Origin: Candidatus Saccharibacteria bacterium UBA6258
GTDB lineage: Bacteria > Patescibacteriota > Saccharimonadia > Saccharimonadales > Saccharimonadaceae
Reading direction: 5' to 3'
DNA: 9,905 bases
Assembly (NCBI GenBank): GCA_002441145.1
Contig: DJVK01000002.1
Coordinates: 554-10,458 of the forward strand
Shown here: positions 1 through 6,435 of the stretch, one piece after another
Layout: each line of letters starts with the position of its first letter
Position numbering within the stretch: the first letter of the stretch is position 1
Program-made: the position numbers and the translations under genes
Notes under the pieces: generated by a model
What the model saw: the letters and a program-made list of their open reading frames with translations, nothing else
Told to the model about the DNA's origin: nothing
The model's database searches: none

Positions 1-625
1 TTTCGATATGCGCCTCGGCATCGGCGTGCTCACCATAGGTAATCTTTTGCAGGCCAGCTGGGAACTTATTGAAGTAATCAAACCATTCATCGTCACGATT
101 GAGCACGATATACTTTGGTTGCTTGGCAAACAATCGCCCCTTGACCTCGGCATAGGCTTCCATCGTCTTGTGATAATCCAGGTGATCCTGTGTCAAGTTG
201 GTCATAATCGCCATTTCAACAGGTACGGTAGCCAGTTTATGCTGGTGAATCGCGTGGCTTGGGAACTCCATGACCACAAAATCAACCCGTGCGTTACGAG
301 CATCCCTAAAGAATTCTTGCATTTTTTGCGTGCTAGCCACGGTAGCGTTAAGGTCGTTGCGCTTTGCATTACCGGCAATTTCAATAACCGCAGTGCTGAA
401 CATTGCTGTTTTGTGCCCTGCCTCTTTTAAGATTTCGTTCAGATAGTTGACGGTAGTCGTTTTACCGTTCGTACCGGTAACACCGATGACGCGTAACTGC
501 TTGGCAGGGTTGCCGTATCGTGCCGACAATGCATGTACTCGTGCCTTTCGATACGCGTCTTCGATCGTATGCACCGCATCACTTGGTAATAACTTGCGAA
601 CTCCCGTAACTATCTTCTGCTTCAT
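1..625 (-). CDS. murE: MurE-like Mur ligase, N-terminal 208 residues (runs off the left edge)
   Basis: Probable UDP-N-acetylmuramyl-tripeptide synthetase, the cytoplasmic ATP-dependent ligase that adds the third amino acid of the peptidoglycan stem peptide. I translated the minus strand from the ATG at 625-623. The Mur P-loop GVTGTNGKTTT lies at residues 48-58. The central domain follows, with VVMEFPSHAIHQHKL (117-131), TNLTQDHLDYH (142-152) and YAEVKGRLF (158-166), whose K162 matches the lysine that is carbamylated in MurE. The C-terminal domain is outside the window. An in-frame TAA at 637-635 excludes a longer N-terminus. The P-loop therefore comes about 60 residues earlier than in typical MurE, and the usual UMP-binding N-terminal domain is absent. 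Substrate and added amino acid cannot be told from here. Another Mur-type ligase is possible, but TNLTQDHLDYH favours MurE over MurT or FolC. Confidence 0.85.
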   Translation of the reverse strand, partial: MKQKIVTGVRKLLPSDAVHTIEDAYRKARVHALSARYGNPAKQLRVIGVTGTNGKTTTVNYLNEILKEAGHKTAMFSTAVIEIAGNAKRNDLNATVASTQKMQEFFRDARNARVDFVVMEFPSHAIHQHKLATVPVEMAIMTNLTQDHLDYHKTMEAYAEVKGRLFAKQPKYIVLNRDDEWFDYFNKFPAGLQKITYGEHADAEAHIE

Positions 626-631
626 AGTTTT

Positions 632-640
632 ATTTTACCA
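632..640 (-). promoter_or_regulatory. Extended -10 promoter, predicted leaderless start of the MurE-like gene
   Basis: The minus strand reads TGG-TAAAAT, then six bases (AAAACT), then the ATG at 625. A start point about 7 bases after the hexamer falls on the ATG itself. There is no Shine-Dalgarno and the gene ahead ends at a terminator only a few bases upstream, so this element must serve the Mur ligase if anything local does. Confidence 0.6.
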
Positions 641-644
641 TTAC

Positions 645-677
645 AAATAAGCCCCGTAGTGATTACGAGGCTTATTT
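645..677 (-). terminator. Intrinsic terminator of the CD225-like gene
   Basis: The arms are AAATAAGCC (645-653) and GGCTTATTT (669-677), extended inward by CGTA/TACG around a five-base loop with one mismatch. On the minus strand the stem ends in TTATTTGT, a weak U-run. It lies just past the stop at 692 and immediately before the Mur ligase promoter, so it separates the two genes. Confidence 0.7.
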
Positions 678-691
678 GAGATAAAACAGTC

Positions 692-1105
692 CTATCCAGC
701 GGTTACTGAACCGCTGCCTTCGACGTCTAACACGCCGCTGGCCACGAGCATGATTACCGATGCCCACCAAAGTACGGCCGCAACGATACCAACAATCGCC
801 AATACCTTAGCCCATTTAGCTTTCGTTTCAGCTTCAGTTGAATTACCAGCTTTTAAGGCGTTTTTTGCCATTACCGAAAAGATGATTGCCAAAAGCCCAA
901 ACAAGCCACCACCGACGACGAATGAAACGATACTCATCACGAGGTGTGTGTTTACTGGAGCGACCGCAGGGGTCGCAACTGCTTCTGTAGGCGTAACTTC
1001 TGGTGCCGCCATTGCCTCCATCGAGCTTGTCGGAATAGTGTCGGCAGCTTGTGGCTGTACTGACGGTTGCTGAGCTGGTTGAGGCGCTTGGTTCTGTGGA
1101 TCCAT
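692..1105 (-). CDS. CD225/dispanin-like two-helix membrane protein
   Basis: A 137-residue protein resembling the CD225/dispanin family, small membrane proteins found in many bacteria and, in animals, as the IFITM proteins; the bacterial function is not established. Residues 1-52 are rich in Pro, Gln, Ala and Thr and probably disordered. NTHLVMSIVSFVVGGGLFGLLAIIFSVMA (52-80) fits the first, partly re-entrant hydrophobic segment of the family. A polar loop with KNALKAGNSTEAETKAKWAK (81-100) follows, then a second helix at 101-125 and a short Gly/Ser tail. The loop with an alternating small/charged pattern leading into AKWAKVLAIVGIV is the family's most recognisable part. The ATG at 1105 is set by a strong ribosome binding site, unlike most genes here. 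It is monocistronic, divergent from tsaD, with its own terminator. Confidence 0.75.
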   Translation of the reverse strand: MDPQNQAPQPAQQPSVQPQAADTIPTSSMEAMAAPEVTPTEAVATPAVAPVNTHLVMSIVSFVVGGGLFGLLAIIFSVMAKNALKAGNSTEAETKAKWAKVLAIVGIVAAVLWWASVIMLVASGVLDVEGSGSVTAG

Positions 1106-1110
1106 AATGA

Positions 1111-1116
1111 CTCCTT
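1111..1116 (-). promoter_or_regulatory. Shine-Dalgarno AAGGAG of the CD225-like gene
   Basis: The minus strand reads AAGGAG, then five bases, then the ATG at 1105. It is the only strong Shine-Dalgarno at correct spacing that I found in the window. It fixes this start and shows that the organism keeps SD-led initiation alongside the apparent leaderless genes. Confidence 0.8.
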
Positions 1117-1137
1117 GTCATTGGTTATTGATGCTTA

Positions 1138-1167
1138 TATGATAGCAAACCCGCTCATGCTATCATA
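1138..1167. promoter_or_regulatory. Perfect inverted repeat forming back-to-back extended -10 elements
   Basis: TATGATAGCA (1138-1147) and TGCTATCATA (1158-1167) are a perfect 10-bp inverted repeat with a 10-bp spacer. Read outward, each arm is TGC-TATCAT, an extended -10 box. The minus-strand arm would start RNA near 1132, giving the CD225-like gene a leader of about 26 bases that carries its SD. The plus-strand arm would start near 1173, 24 bases before the tsaD ATG. An operator for a dimeric regulator is the alternative reading. Confidence 0.55.
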
Positions 1168-1180
1168 CCCCCGGTTAAAA

Positions 1181-1189
1181 TGGTATAAT
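1181..1189 (+). promoter_or_regulatory. Extended -10 promoter of tsaD, predicted leaderless
   Basis: TGG-TATAAT is a consensus hexamer with the TGn extension. Seven bases (TACCCTA) separate it from the ATG at 1197, so the expected transcription start is at or next to the A of the start codon. No Shine-Dalgarno is present. Confidence 0.7.
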
Positions 1190-1196
1190 TACCCTA

Positions 1197-2288
1197 ATGA
1201 AAGTATTGGGAATCGAGAGTAGTTGTGATGAAACTGCCGCCTCTGTTGTTGAGGACGGTCGTCGGCTGTTAAGCAATGTTATTAACTCGCAAATTGATAT
1301 CCATAGTCACTATGGTGGCGTCGTCCCCGAAGTGGCTGCCCGTAGCCATATAGAGGTCATCAATCCCGTCGTCGACGAAGCGCTCGCAAAAGCCGGTTGT
1401 ACATGGGACGATATCGACGCGATTGCCGTTACTTACGCACCAGGCCTTATCGGTTCATTGCTGGTAGGCTCACTTGCCGCGCGCACGCTTGCCATTCTTA
1501 AAAACAAGCCCCTCTACCCTGTTCATCATGTCGAAGGCCATGTATACGCAAACTTTTTAACCGAATCTAAGACAGACGGTCAAACAACCTTAGCTCTACC
1601 GACGACCGCACCGCAGTTCCCTATGCTGGCATTGATTGTTAGTGGCGGCCACTCTCAATTAGTATTATTCCAGAATCATGGCGACTACGAGCTACTCGGC
1701 CAGACGCAAGATGACGCTGTTGGCGAGGCCTTCGACAAAGTCGCTAAAATAATCGGTCTCCCCTATCCTGGCGGCCCATCCGTCGCGACAGCGGCGCTCG
1801 ATGGCGACCCGTTTCGCTACAAGCTACCAAAAGCCAAACTATCGGGTAAATACGACTTTTCGTTTTCGGGCCTTAAAACAGCCGTTCTACGGGCCGTTCA
1901 ACGCGAAGTAGGCAAAGACTTTACTTTCCCTTCACACGAGCTCCCAGCGCTCCTAACGGCCTCACAGCGCAATGATTTCGCTGCCAGCTTCCAGCACACT
2001 GCGGTATCGACGCTTGTCGACAAGACTGAGCAGGCGTTTAATGATTACGCGCCAAAATCCGTTGTCATCGCCGGTGGCGTCGCCGCTAACCAAGAACTCC
2101 GCCGTCAACTTAGCGAACGCCTGCCTATCCCTATCGAATACGCGCCAATGAACTTATGTACCGATAATGCAGCAATGATTGCCACGCTCGGCTATTACTA
2201 TGCGCAACATCTCGAACCTTCCGACCCTTACAGCCTCGAGGTAATCCCGAGCATATCCATGACCAAGACGGCCTGGAACAAATCTTAA
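1197..2288 (+). CDS. tsaD: tRNA N6-adenosine threonylcarbamoyltransferase TsaD
   Basis: TsaD (Kae1/YgjD, formerly Gcp) transfers the threonylcarbamoyl group to A37 of ANN-decoding tRNAs, working in the cytoplasm with TsaB and TsaE. At 363 residues the length is normal. The ASKHA-fold motifs are all present: GIESSCDETA (5-14), YGGVVPEVAARSH (39-51), the metal-binding HVEGH (111-115), VSGGHSQLV (148-156), DDAVGEAFDKVAK (172-184) with YPGGP (190-194), FSFSGLKTAV (221-230), IAGGVAANQELR (291-302) and CTDNAAMIA (321-329). The ATG at 1197 gives the standard MKVLGIESSC N-terminus. tsaB and tsaE are not adjacent; the gene appears monocistronic and converges on the FemAB gene. The stretch at 123-141 (SKTDGQTTLALPTTAPQ) looks like a small lineage-specific insertion. 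Confidence 0.97.
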   Translation: MKVLGIESSCDETAASVVEDGRRLLSNVINSQIDIHSHYGGVVPEVAARSHIEVINPVVDEALAKAGCTWDDIDAIAVTYAPGLIGSLLVGSLAARTLAILKNKPLYPVHHVEGHVYANFLTESKTDGQTTLALPTTAPQFPMLALIVSGGHSQLVLFQNHGDYELLGQTQDDAVGEAFDKVAKIIGLPYPGGPSVATAALDGDPFRYKLPKAKLSGKYDFSFSGLKTAVLRAVQREVGKDFTFPSHELPALLTASQRNDFAASFQHTAVSTLVDKTEQAFNDYAPKSVVIAGGVAANQELRRQLSERLPIPIEYAPMNLCTDNAAMIATLGYYYAQHLEPSDPYSLEVIPSISMTKTAWNKS

Positions 2289-2290
2289 GT

Positions 2291-2313
2291 ATCGTTGTTA
2301 TTTGAGCAACGAT
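2291..2313. terminator. Possible weak bidirectional terminator between tsaD and the FemAB gene
   Basis: ATCGTTG (2291-2297) and CAACGAT (2307-2313) form a 7-bp stem with a nine-base loop that contains the FemAB stop codon. There is no strong U-run on either side (TTTAGCTTT on plus, ACTTAAGATTT on minus), so termination here is uncertain. Confidence 0.4.
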
Positions 2314-3284
2314 TTAGCTTTACGCACTACTGTTTTCGCGAGCGGCAAACCTTTTGTCCAAGCAGTGTATAGCGGAGACAATGGGTAGTCGAAGGTACCG
2401 GCCAGCATTGATTCGTGATCGGCAAAACCTTGCTTAAAGGTACTGACGCCGTCGTTAAGTAGGCCGTTCATATCGTACCGCTCAATCCCCCACTCCCGAC
2501 ATTTTGTAATTGCGTGCCATTTTAACGCGTAGTTTACACGTAATTGCTGGCCCTCGTCATTCATACCGCCGTACAGCTCGAACGCCGTATGGCTACTTAT
2601 GGCGAGCCACAGGAACGCAATCGGCATATCGCCTTTGAACGCAGCGAACACGACCGATGAATCGCCAAGCTTTTGGGCGACATCATGGTAATACTGGTCG
2701 CCGTGTAAAGCGAACCCTGCCCTTTCGGCTGTTTGGTGATAAATATCAAGGCATTTCTGTAATTCGTCAGCCGTACGCACCTTGCGGATGACAACATCTT
2801 CTTTGCCCGACTTACGAATGTACTGACGGGTCTTTTTTGTCATAGCAGCCATCAAATCGTCGAGACTCTTGTTCAAATCAAGGATTAGTGTACGCGGAAT
2901 AAGGATGGTATTGGGAGTTTCAATCCAGCCTTGTGCATCTGGCATCAGTTCGCTATCTGGTTCGATAGTCAAAACGACACCAGGGTGATGTTCACGAACA
3001 TACGCTGCGAGTGCGGTTAAGATGTCGCCTTCACTCCCCTGCCTGGCTACGGGGCCACGCGGTACATAGGCAAGCTGCCTGAATGGGAACGGTAGCTGGC
3101 GAACCAACACTTGTGCGCCGCCGACCGGCTGGCCTGACTCATCGTCGAACACGATATGATGCGCGCTCCAGTTATGAGCGGATTTCAGCTCTCCCCAGCC
3201 CCACATCTGCAGTGGGTGCCCGTTAAGATTACATACAAGTTCATCCCACTGTTCGTTGTCGCTACATGTTCTACCAGTTATCAT
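2298..3284 (-). CDS. FemAB-family peptidoglycan bridge aminoacyltransferase
   Basis: FemA/B/X-type enzymes use aminoacyl-tRNA to add residues to the lipid II side chain, building the interpeptide bridge at the inner face of the membrane. The 328-residue product shows the usual double GNAT-like layout: PLQMWGWGELK near the N-terminus (24-34), YVPRGPV (73-79), MTKKTRQYIRKSGK (148-161), then a second lobe with ELYGGMNDE (236-244), LRVNYALKWHAI (248-259), YDMNGL (270-275) and STFKQGFA (281-288). I chose the ATG at 3284 because a TATAAT box lies 7 bases upstream. An ATG at 3293 lies inside that box, and a TTG at 3329 would give 343 residues. The amino acid added cannot be read from sequence. Related FemAB-like proteins also modify other substrates, so peptidoglycan is the likely but not proven target. 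Confidence 0.85.
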   Translation of the reverse strand: MITGRTCSDNEQWDELVCNLNGHPLQMWGWGELKSAHNWSAHHIVFDDESGQPVGGAQVLVRQLPFPFRQLAYVPRGPVARQGSEGDILTALAAYVREHHPGVVLTIEPDSELMPDAQGWIETPNTILIPRTLILDLNKSLDDLMAAMTKKTRQYIRKSGKEDVVIRKVRTADELQKCLDIYHQTAERAGFALHGDQYYHDVAQKLGDSSVVFAAFKGDMPIAFLWLAISSHTAFELYGGMNDEGQQLRVNYALKWHAITKCREWGIERYDMNGLLNDGVSTFKQGFADHESMLAGTFDYPLSPLYTAWTKGLPLAKTVVRKAKSLLK

Positions 3285-3291
3285 GCTCTCC

Positions 3292-3300
3292 ATTATACAC
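3292..3300 (-). promoter_or_regulatory. -10 promoter of the FemAB gene, predicted leaderless
   Basis: The minus strand reads GTG-TATAAT, then seven bases (GGAGAGC), then the ATG at 3284. The GGAG lies only three bases from the ATG, too close for a good ribosome binding site. The 11-base string GGTGTATAATG is shared with the promoter of the HIT gene at 7282. Confidence 0.6.
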
Positions 3301-3363
3301 CGTTTATGATATACTAAGAGGGAACACAAACACGCGAGTTTAAACAGAGGTAGATTTGCATAA

Positions 3364-3428
3364 TTGTGAAAATTTTCACACGAAAATCGTCACAAGCCTA
3401 TTTCCTTTTGCTCATTTTCGCGTGAAAA
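3364..3428. promoter_or_regulatory. Palindromic candidate operators upstream of valS
   Basis: TGTGAAAATTTTCACA (3365-3380) is a perfect 16-bp palindrome and formally matches TGTGA-N6-TCACA, the CRP/FNR half-site pattern. Overlapping it, TTTTCACACGAAAA (3373-3386) is echoed as TTTTCGCGTGAAAA (3415-3428), in inverse orientation, 42 bp away or about four helical turns. TTGTGA (3364-3369) also pairs with TCACAA (3390-3395). The cluster lies between the divergent FemAB and valS genes and could control either. No T-box features were seen. Confidence 0.5.
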
Positions 3429-3450
3429 ACATGAGAGATTTTATACGAGC

Positions 3451-6009
3451 ATGAACTTAGCTAAAGCCTACACACCCAACGACTACGAACCAAACATCTA
3501 CGCACTCTGGGAGCAATCTGGAGTGTTCGAACCTAAAGGGGTAGGGGAACCATACGCTATCGTTATGCCACCACCCAACGCCAACGGCAACCTGCACGTC
3601 GGCCACGCTCTTGGCGACTCAATCGAAGACATTTTAGTACGCTTTCACCGCATGAAGGGGTACGACGCAGTATATATCCCCGGCGCCGACCACGCCGGCT
3701 TCGAAACGTGGGTCGTCTACGAAAAAATGCTCGAAAAAGACGGCAAGTCACGCTTTGACTACAGCAGGGAACAGCTATACTCGCAGGTGTGGGACTTCGT
3801 CGATGAAAAACGCGGTGACATGGAACTACAGCTTCGCGCCCTCGGTGTTGGCGCGGATTGGAAAGACCTTGTCTTTACTCTTGACGAAAAGGTAATCAAG
3901 ACTGTCTACAAAACGTTCAAGCAATTATGGGATGATGGATACATCTACAGGGGCGAGCGCCTAGTAAACTATTGTACTAAGCACCAGACCAGCTTTTCTG
4001 ATATCGAAATCGTTCACAAAAGTGAAAAAGCTAAACTATGGCAAATCGCCTACCCGACACTCGACCAAATTGGCGAAATCGTCGTTGCAACTACTCGCCC
4101 CGAAACCATGCTCGGCGACACGGCAGTCGCCGTCCACCCCGATGACGAACGCTATAAGCACCTTATCGGCACTAAGGTTATGTTGCCGTTAACCGATCGT
4201 GAGATACCCATTATCGCCGACAGCTACGTCGACCGTGAGTTCGGTACTGGCGCGGTTAAAATCACCCCAGCACACGACCCTAATGACTTCGAGATAGGGG
4301 AGCGCCACGATCTAGAACGTATTCAGGTTATTGGCTTCGACGGCAAAATGACCAACGTACCACCGCAATTCATGGGCCTTACTGTCGAAGAAGCTCGTAA
4401 AAAGGTACTTAGCGCCCTTGATCTCGAAGAGGCTCGCCGCGGCGATAGCGACTTAGAACACTCTGTGGCACACTGCTACAAATGCGACACGGTTATACAG
4501 CCAATCGTCAAAGACCAATGGTTCGTTAAAATGGAACAACTCGCCGAGCGCGCCATCAATTCTATTGAAAACAACGAAATCACATTTACGCCATCTAATA
4601 AGGGCACCGTTCTCGTCAACTATCTTAAGAACCTTAAAGACTGGAACATTAGCCGTCAGATACCATGGGGAATCCCAATTCCTGCATTCCGCAACGCAAA
4701 CGATGATTCAGACTGGATATTCGATGACCGGGTTGACGAACAAGAGATTGTTGTCAATGGAACAACATACATTCGTGACGAAGACACCCTGGACACCTGG
4801 TTCTCTAGCGGCCAATGGCCGTTCATCACCACTGATTATCTAGATGGCGGAGACTTGGCCAAGTTTTACCCGAACGCCGTCATGGAAACGGGTGGCGACA
4901 TCCTATTCGCATGGGTTGCACGTATGATCATGCTTGGCCTATACGTCACCGATCAGGTGCCCTTTAAACATGTCTACCTGCACGGCCTTGTTCTCGACGA
5001 AAAGGGAATTAAGATGAGCAAGAGTAAGGGCAACGTCATTAATCCAATGGAAATGGTTGCCGAATATGGGTCTGACGCCTTACGCCTAGGCATCATATCA
5101 AGCCGTAGCGCCGCTCAGCCACAGGCATTCAACCTCGGTAAAGTCGTTGCCGGTCGTAACTTTTGCAACAAGCTATGGAACATCGCTCGATTTATCGAAG
5201 CTAACGTTGGTGAAATCGTTCCGACCCCTGACCCTCAACCACGTTCACTTGTCGATCACTGGATTGTTCACCGTTTGAATATCGCTGCGAAAGAAATTGA
5301 CGAACAACTGACAAGCTACCGCTTTGCTGAAGCTGCGGAATCTATCTACCACGCCATCTGGGACGACGTGGCCGACTGGTACGTCGAAGCTAGCAAGGTA
5401 GAAAACCACACCTCTATGAGCGCATACGTTCTCGATACGGCACTGCGCCTAGCGCATCCATTTGCACCATTCGTCACCGAAACCATCTGGCAATCGCTTA
5501 GCTGGCACGACGATTTACTCGCCGCTAGCCACTGGCCAACCCAAAAAGACTGCAACGTCATCGCTGCAGCTGAATTCGGTCGCCTTAAGCGCCTTGTTAT
5601 CGAAGCCCGCTATGTCATGAGCGAACTACCTAACACTCAAAAATACACCATGCTTTATATGGACGACTCCCTCGTCGCTGATAATGCCGAGTTAATCCAA
5701 AAACTTGCGCGCCTACAAGCCGTTGAGCATACCGATCAAGCCCGAGGCCTACGCCTTGCCGCTAGTGGCCGTGACGCATGGCTCGATATCGATGCCGACA
5801 CGCTTTATCAACACCAGACCAACCTCGAAAAGCGCCTTGCCGAAGCTCACGCCGAAGCCAAAGCCCTCGAAGGTCGACTCTCAAACGAAAACTACGTCAA
5901 ACAAGCGCCGGCACATCTTGTCGAAGAATCTCGCGAACAGCTACAACTCAAAAACGCTCTTATTGAGCGTCTCGAGACCGAACTTACCGTTCTATCTAGT
6001 GAAAACTAG
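3451..6009 (+). CDS. valS: Valyl-tRNA synthetase
   Basis: Class Ia cytoplasmic enzyme that charges tRNA-Val and edits mischarged threonine. Residues 1-52 hold PPPNANGNLHVGHA with HVGH as the HIGH motif (49-52). The CP1 editing domain spans roughly 195-345, with TTRPETMLGDTAVAVHPDD (214-232) and GTGAVKITPAHDPNDFE (265-281), followed by HCYKCDTVIQP. EDTLDTWFSSGQWPF (444-458) and KMSKSKGN (521-528) complete the catalytic core. The anticodon-binding helical domain begins near NKLWNIARF, and the last 65 residues are a charged coiled coil, the ValS tRNA-binding arm. At 852 residues it is slightly short. DHAGFETWVVYEK (80-92) and SRQIPWGIPIP (401-411) depart from the usual bacterial DHAGIATQ and WWGHRIPAW strings; I associate these variants with CPR. 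The ATG at 3451 has no SD and only a poor -10 (TTTTAT at 3439-3444) nearby. Confidence 0.97.
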   Translation: MNLAKAYTPNDYEPNIYALWEQSGVFEPKGVGEPYAIVMPPPNANGNLHVGHALGDSIEDILVRFHRMKGYDAVYIPGADHAGFETWVVYEKMLEKDGKSRFDYSREQLYSQVWDFVDEKRGDMELQLRALGVGADWKDLVFTLDEKVIKTVYKTFKQLWDDGYIYRGERLVNYCTKHQTSFSDIEIVHKSEKAKLWQIAYPTLDQIGEIVVATTRPETMLGDTAVAVHPDDERYKHLIGTKVMLPLTDREIPIIADSYVDREFGTGAVKITPAHDPNDFEIGERHDLERIQVIGFDGKMTNVPPQFMGLTVEEARKKVLSALDLEEARRGDSDLEHSVAHCYKCDTVIQPIVKDQWFVKMEQLAERAINSIENNEITFTPSNKGTVLVNYLKNLKDWNISRQIPWGIPIPAFRNANDDSDWIFDDRVDEQEIVVNGTTYIRDEDTLDTWFSSGQWPFITTDYLDGGDLAKFYPNAVMETGGDILFAWVARMIMLGLYVTDQVPFKHVYLHGLVLDEKGIKMSKSKGNVINPMEMVAEYGSDALRLGIISSRSAAQPQAFNLGKVVAGRNFCNKLWNIARFIEANVGEIVPTPDPQPRSLVDHWIVHRLNIAAKEIDEQLTSYRFAEAAESIYHAIWDDVADWYVEASKVENHTSMSAYVLDTALRLAHPFAPFVTETIWQSLSWHDDLLAASHWPTQKDCNVIAAAEFGRLKRLVIEARYVMSELPNTQKYTMLYMDDSLVADNAELIQKLARLQAVEHTDQARGLRLAASGRDAWLDIDADTLYQHQTNLEKRLAEAHAEAKALEGRLSNENYVKQAPAHLVEESREQLQLKNALIERLETELTVLSSEN

Positions 6010-6362
6010 GCGATAATCGGTAGGTTAGCATTGTCAAAGGCGTGGTGTCCACGTGCTAACATCTGTTGGTGTAGTCGCTTTTGATCTTGGTTACGTGGCG
6101 GCACACTTGGCGACTGATACGCGAAACTATTCAATAATGACGAACGAGCGGCATTGTGGTCGGGGTGAGTGTGTGCGTCGGTTTCGACAAATGACTTCAT
6201 ACGGTATAGCAATTCAGAGCCGCTATATGTCGCCTGGAATGGGCTGTGCATTGCTGTCATTGCTGCTCGGTCAACGCGACCGTCATGCATAAAGACGCCA
6301 AAGGCGGTCATCAGGCTGATGGTCGTCATGGTGTAGTGTGCGATTTTTGTAAGTATTTCCAT
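6006..6362 (-). CDS. Unknown small protein with an N-terminal membrane anchor
   Basis: Not recognised. The 118-residue product starts MEILTKIAHYTMTTISLMTAFGVF, a charged start then a hydrophobic stretch at about 9-24, fitting a signal anchor or uncleaved signal peptide. The remainder is polar, with a His-rich segment DAHTHPDHNAARSS (62-75) and PSVPPRNQDQKRLHQQ (85-100). No cysteines and no catalytic motif were seen. An upstream in-frame ATG at 6404 would add 14 residues, but it lies ahead of the start point predicted from a good promoter, so I prefer 6362. There is no Shine-Dalgarno. Its stop codon overlaps the valS stop (CTAG, 6006-6009), so the two genes are convergent with no space for a terminator. 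The promoter and the biased composition support a real gene, but the His-rich part could reflect shadow coding. Confidence 0.6.
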   Translation of the reverse strand: MEILTKIAHYTMTTISLMTAFGVFMHDGRVDRAAMTAMHSPFQATYSGSELLYRMKSFVETDAHTHPDHNAARSSLLNSFAYQSPSVPPRNQDQKRLHQQMLARGHHAFDNANLPIIA

Positions 6363-6394
6363 TGGTTTTTGTGTTTTAAGTTGTAACACTAACC

Positions 6395-6423
6395 AATTTA
6401 GCATAAACTTTTTGTTTTGTCAA
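6395..6423 (-). promoter_or_regulatory. Sigma70-type promoter of the 118-residue unknown gene
   Basis: The minus strand reads TTGACA (6423-6418), a 17-bp spacer, then TAAATT (6400-6395). This is the only full -35/-10 pair with a consensus -35 that I found. It predicts a start near 6388 and an AT-rich 26-base leader before the ATG at 6362. It sits directly behind the rlmH stop codon. Confidence 0.65.
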
Positions 6424-6435
6424 TAGTGTGTCGGA

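Noticed and set aside
8..430. Plus-strand open frame of 140 codons
   Set aside because: It lies antisense to the MurE-like gene, whose minus-strand translation has clear Mur motifs. No homology-like pattern or start signal on the plus strand.
750..1121. Open frames on both strands over the CD225-like gene
   Set aside because: They are in other frames of a gene with a strong SD and a recognisable membrane domain; their composition is what shadow frames give.
3301..3450. T-box or other aminoacyl-tRNA-sensing leader for valS
   Set aside because: No T-box consensus (AGGGUGGNACCGCG type), no specifier stem and no terminator. The gap holds DNA palindromes instead.
6053..6292. Plus-strand open frame of 79 codons
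   Set aside because: Antisense to the 118-residue gene that has a consensus promoter, and without any start signal of its own.
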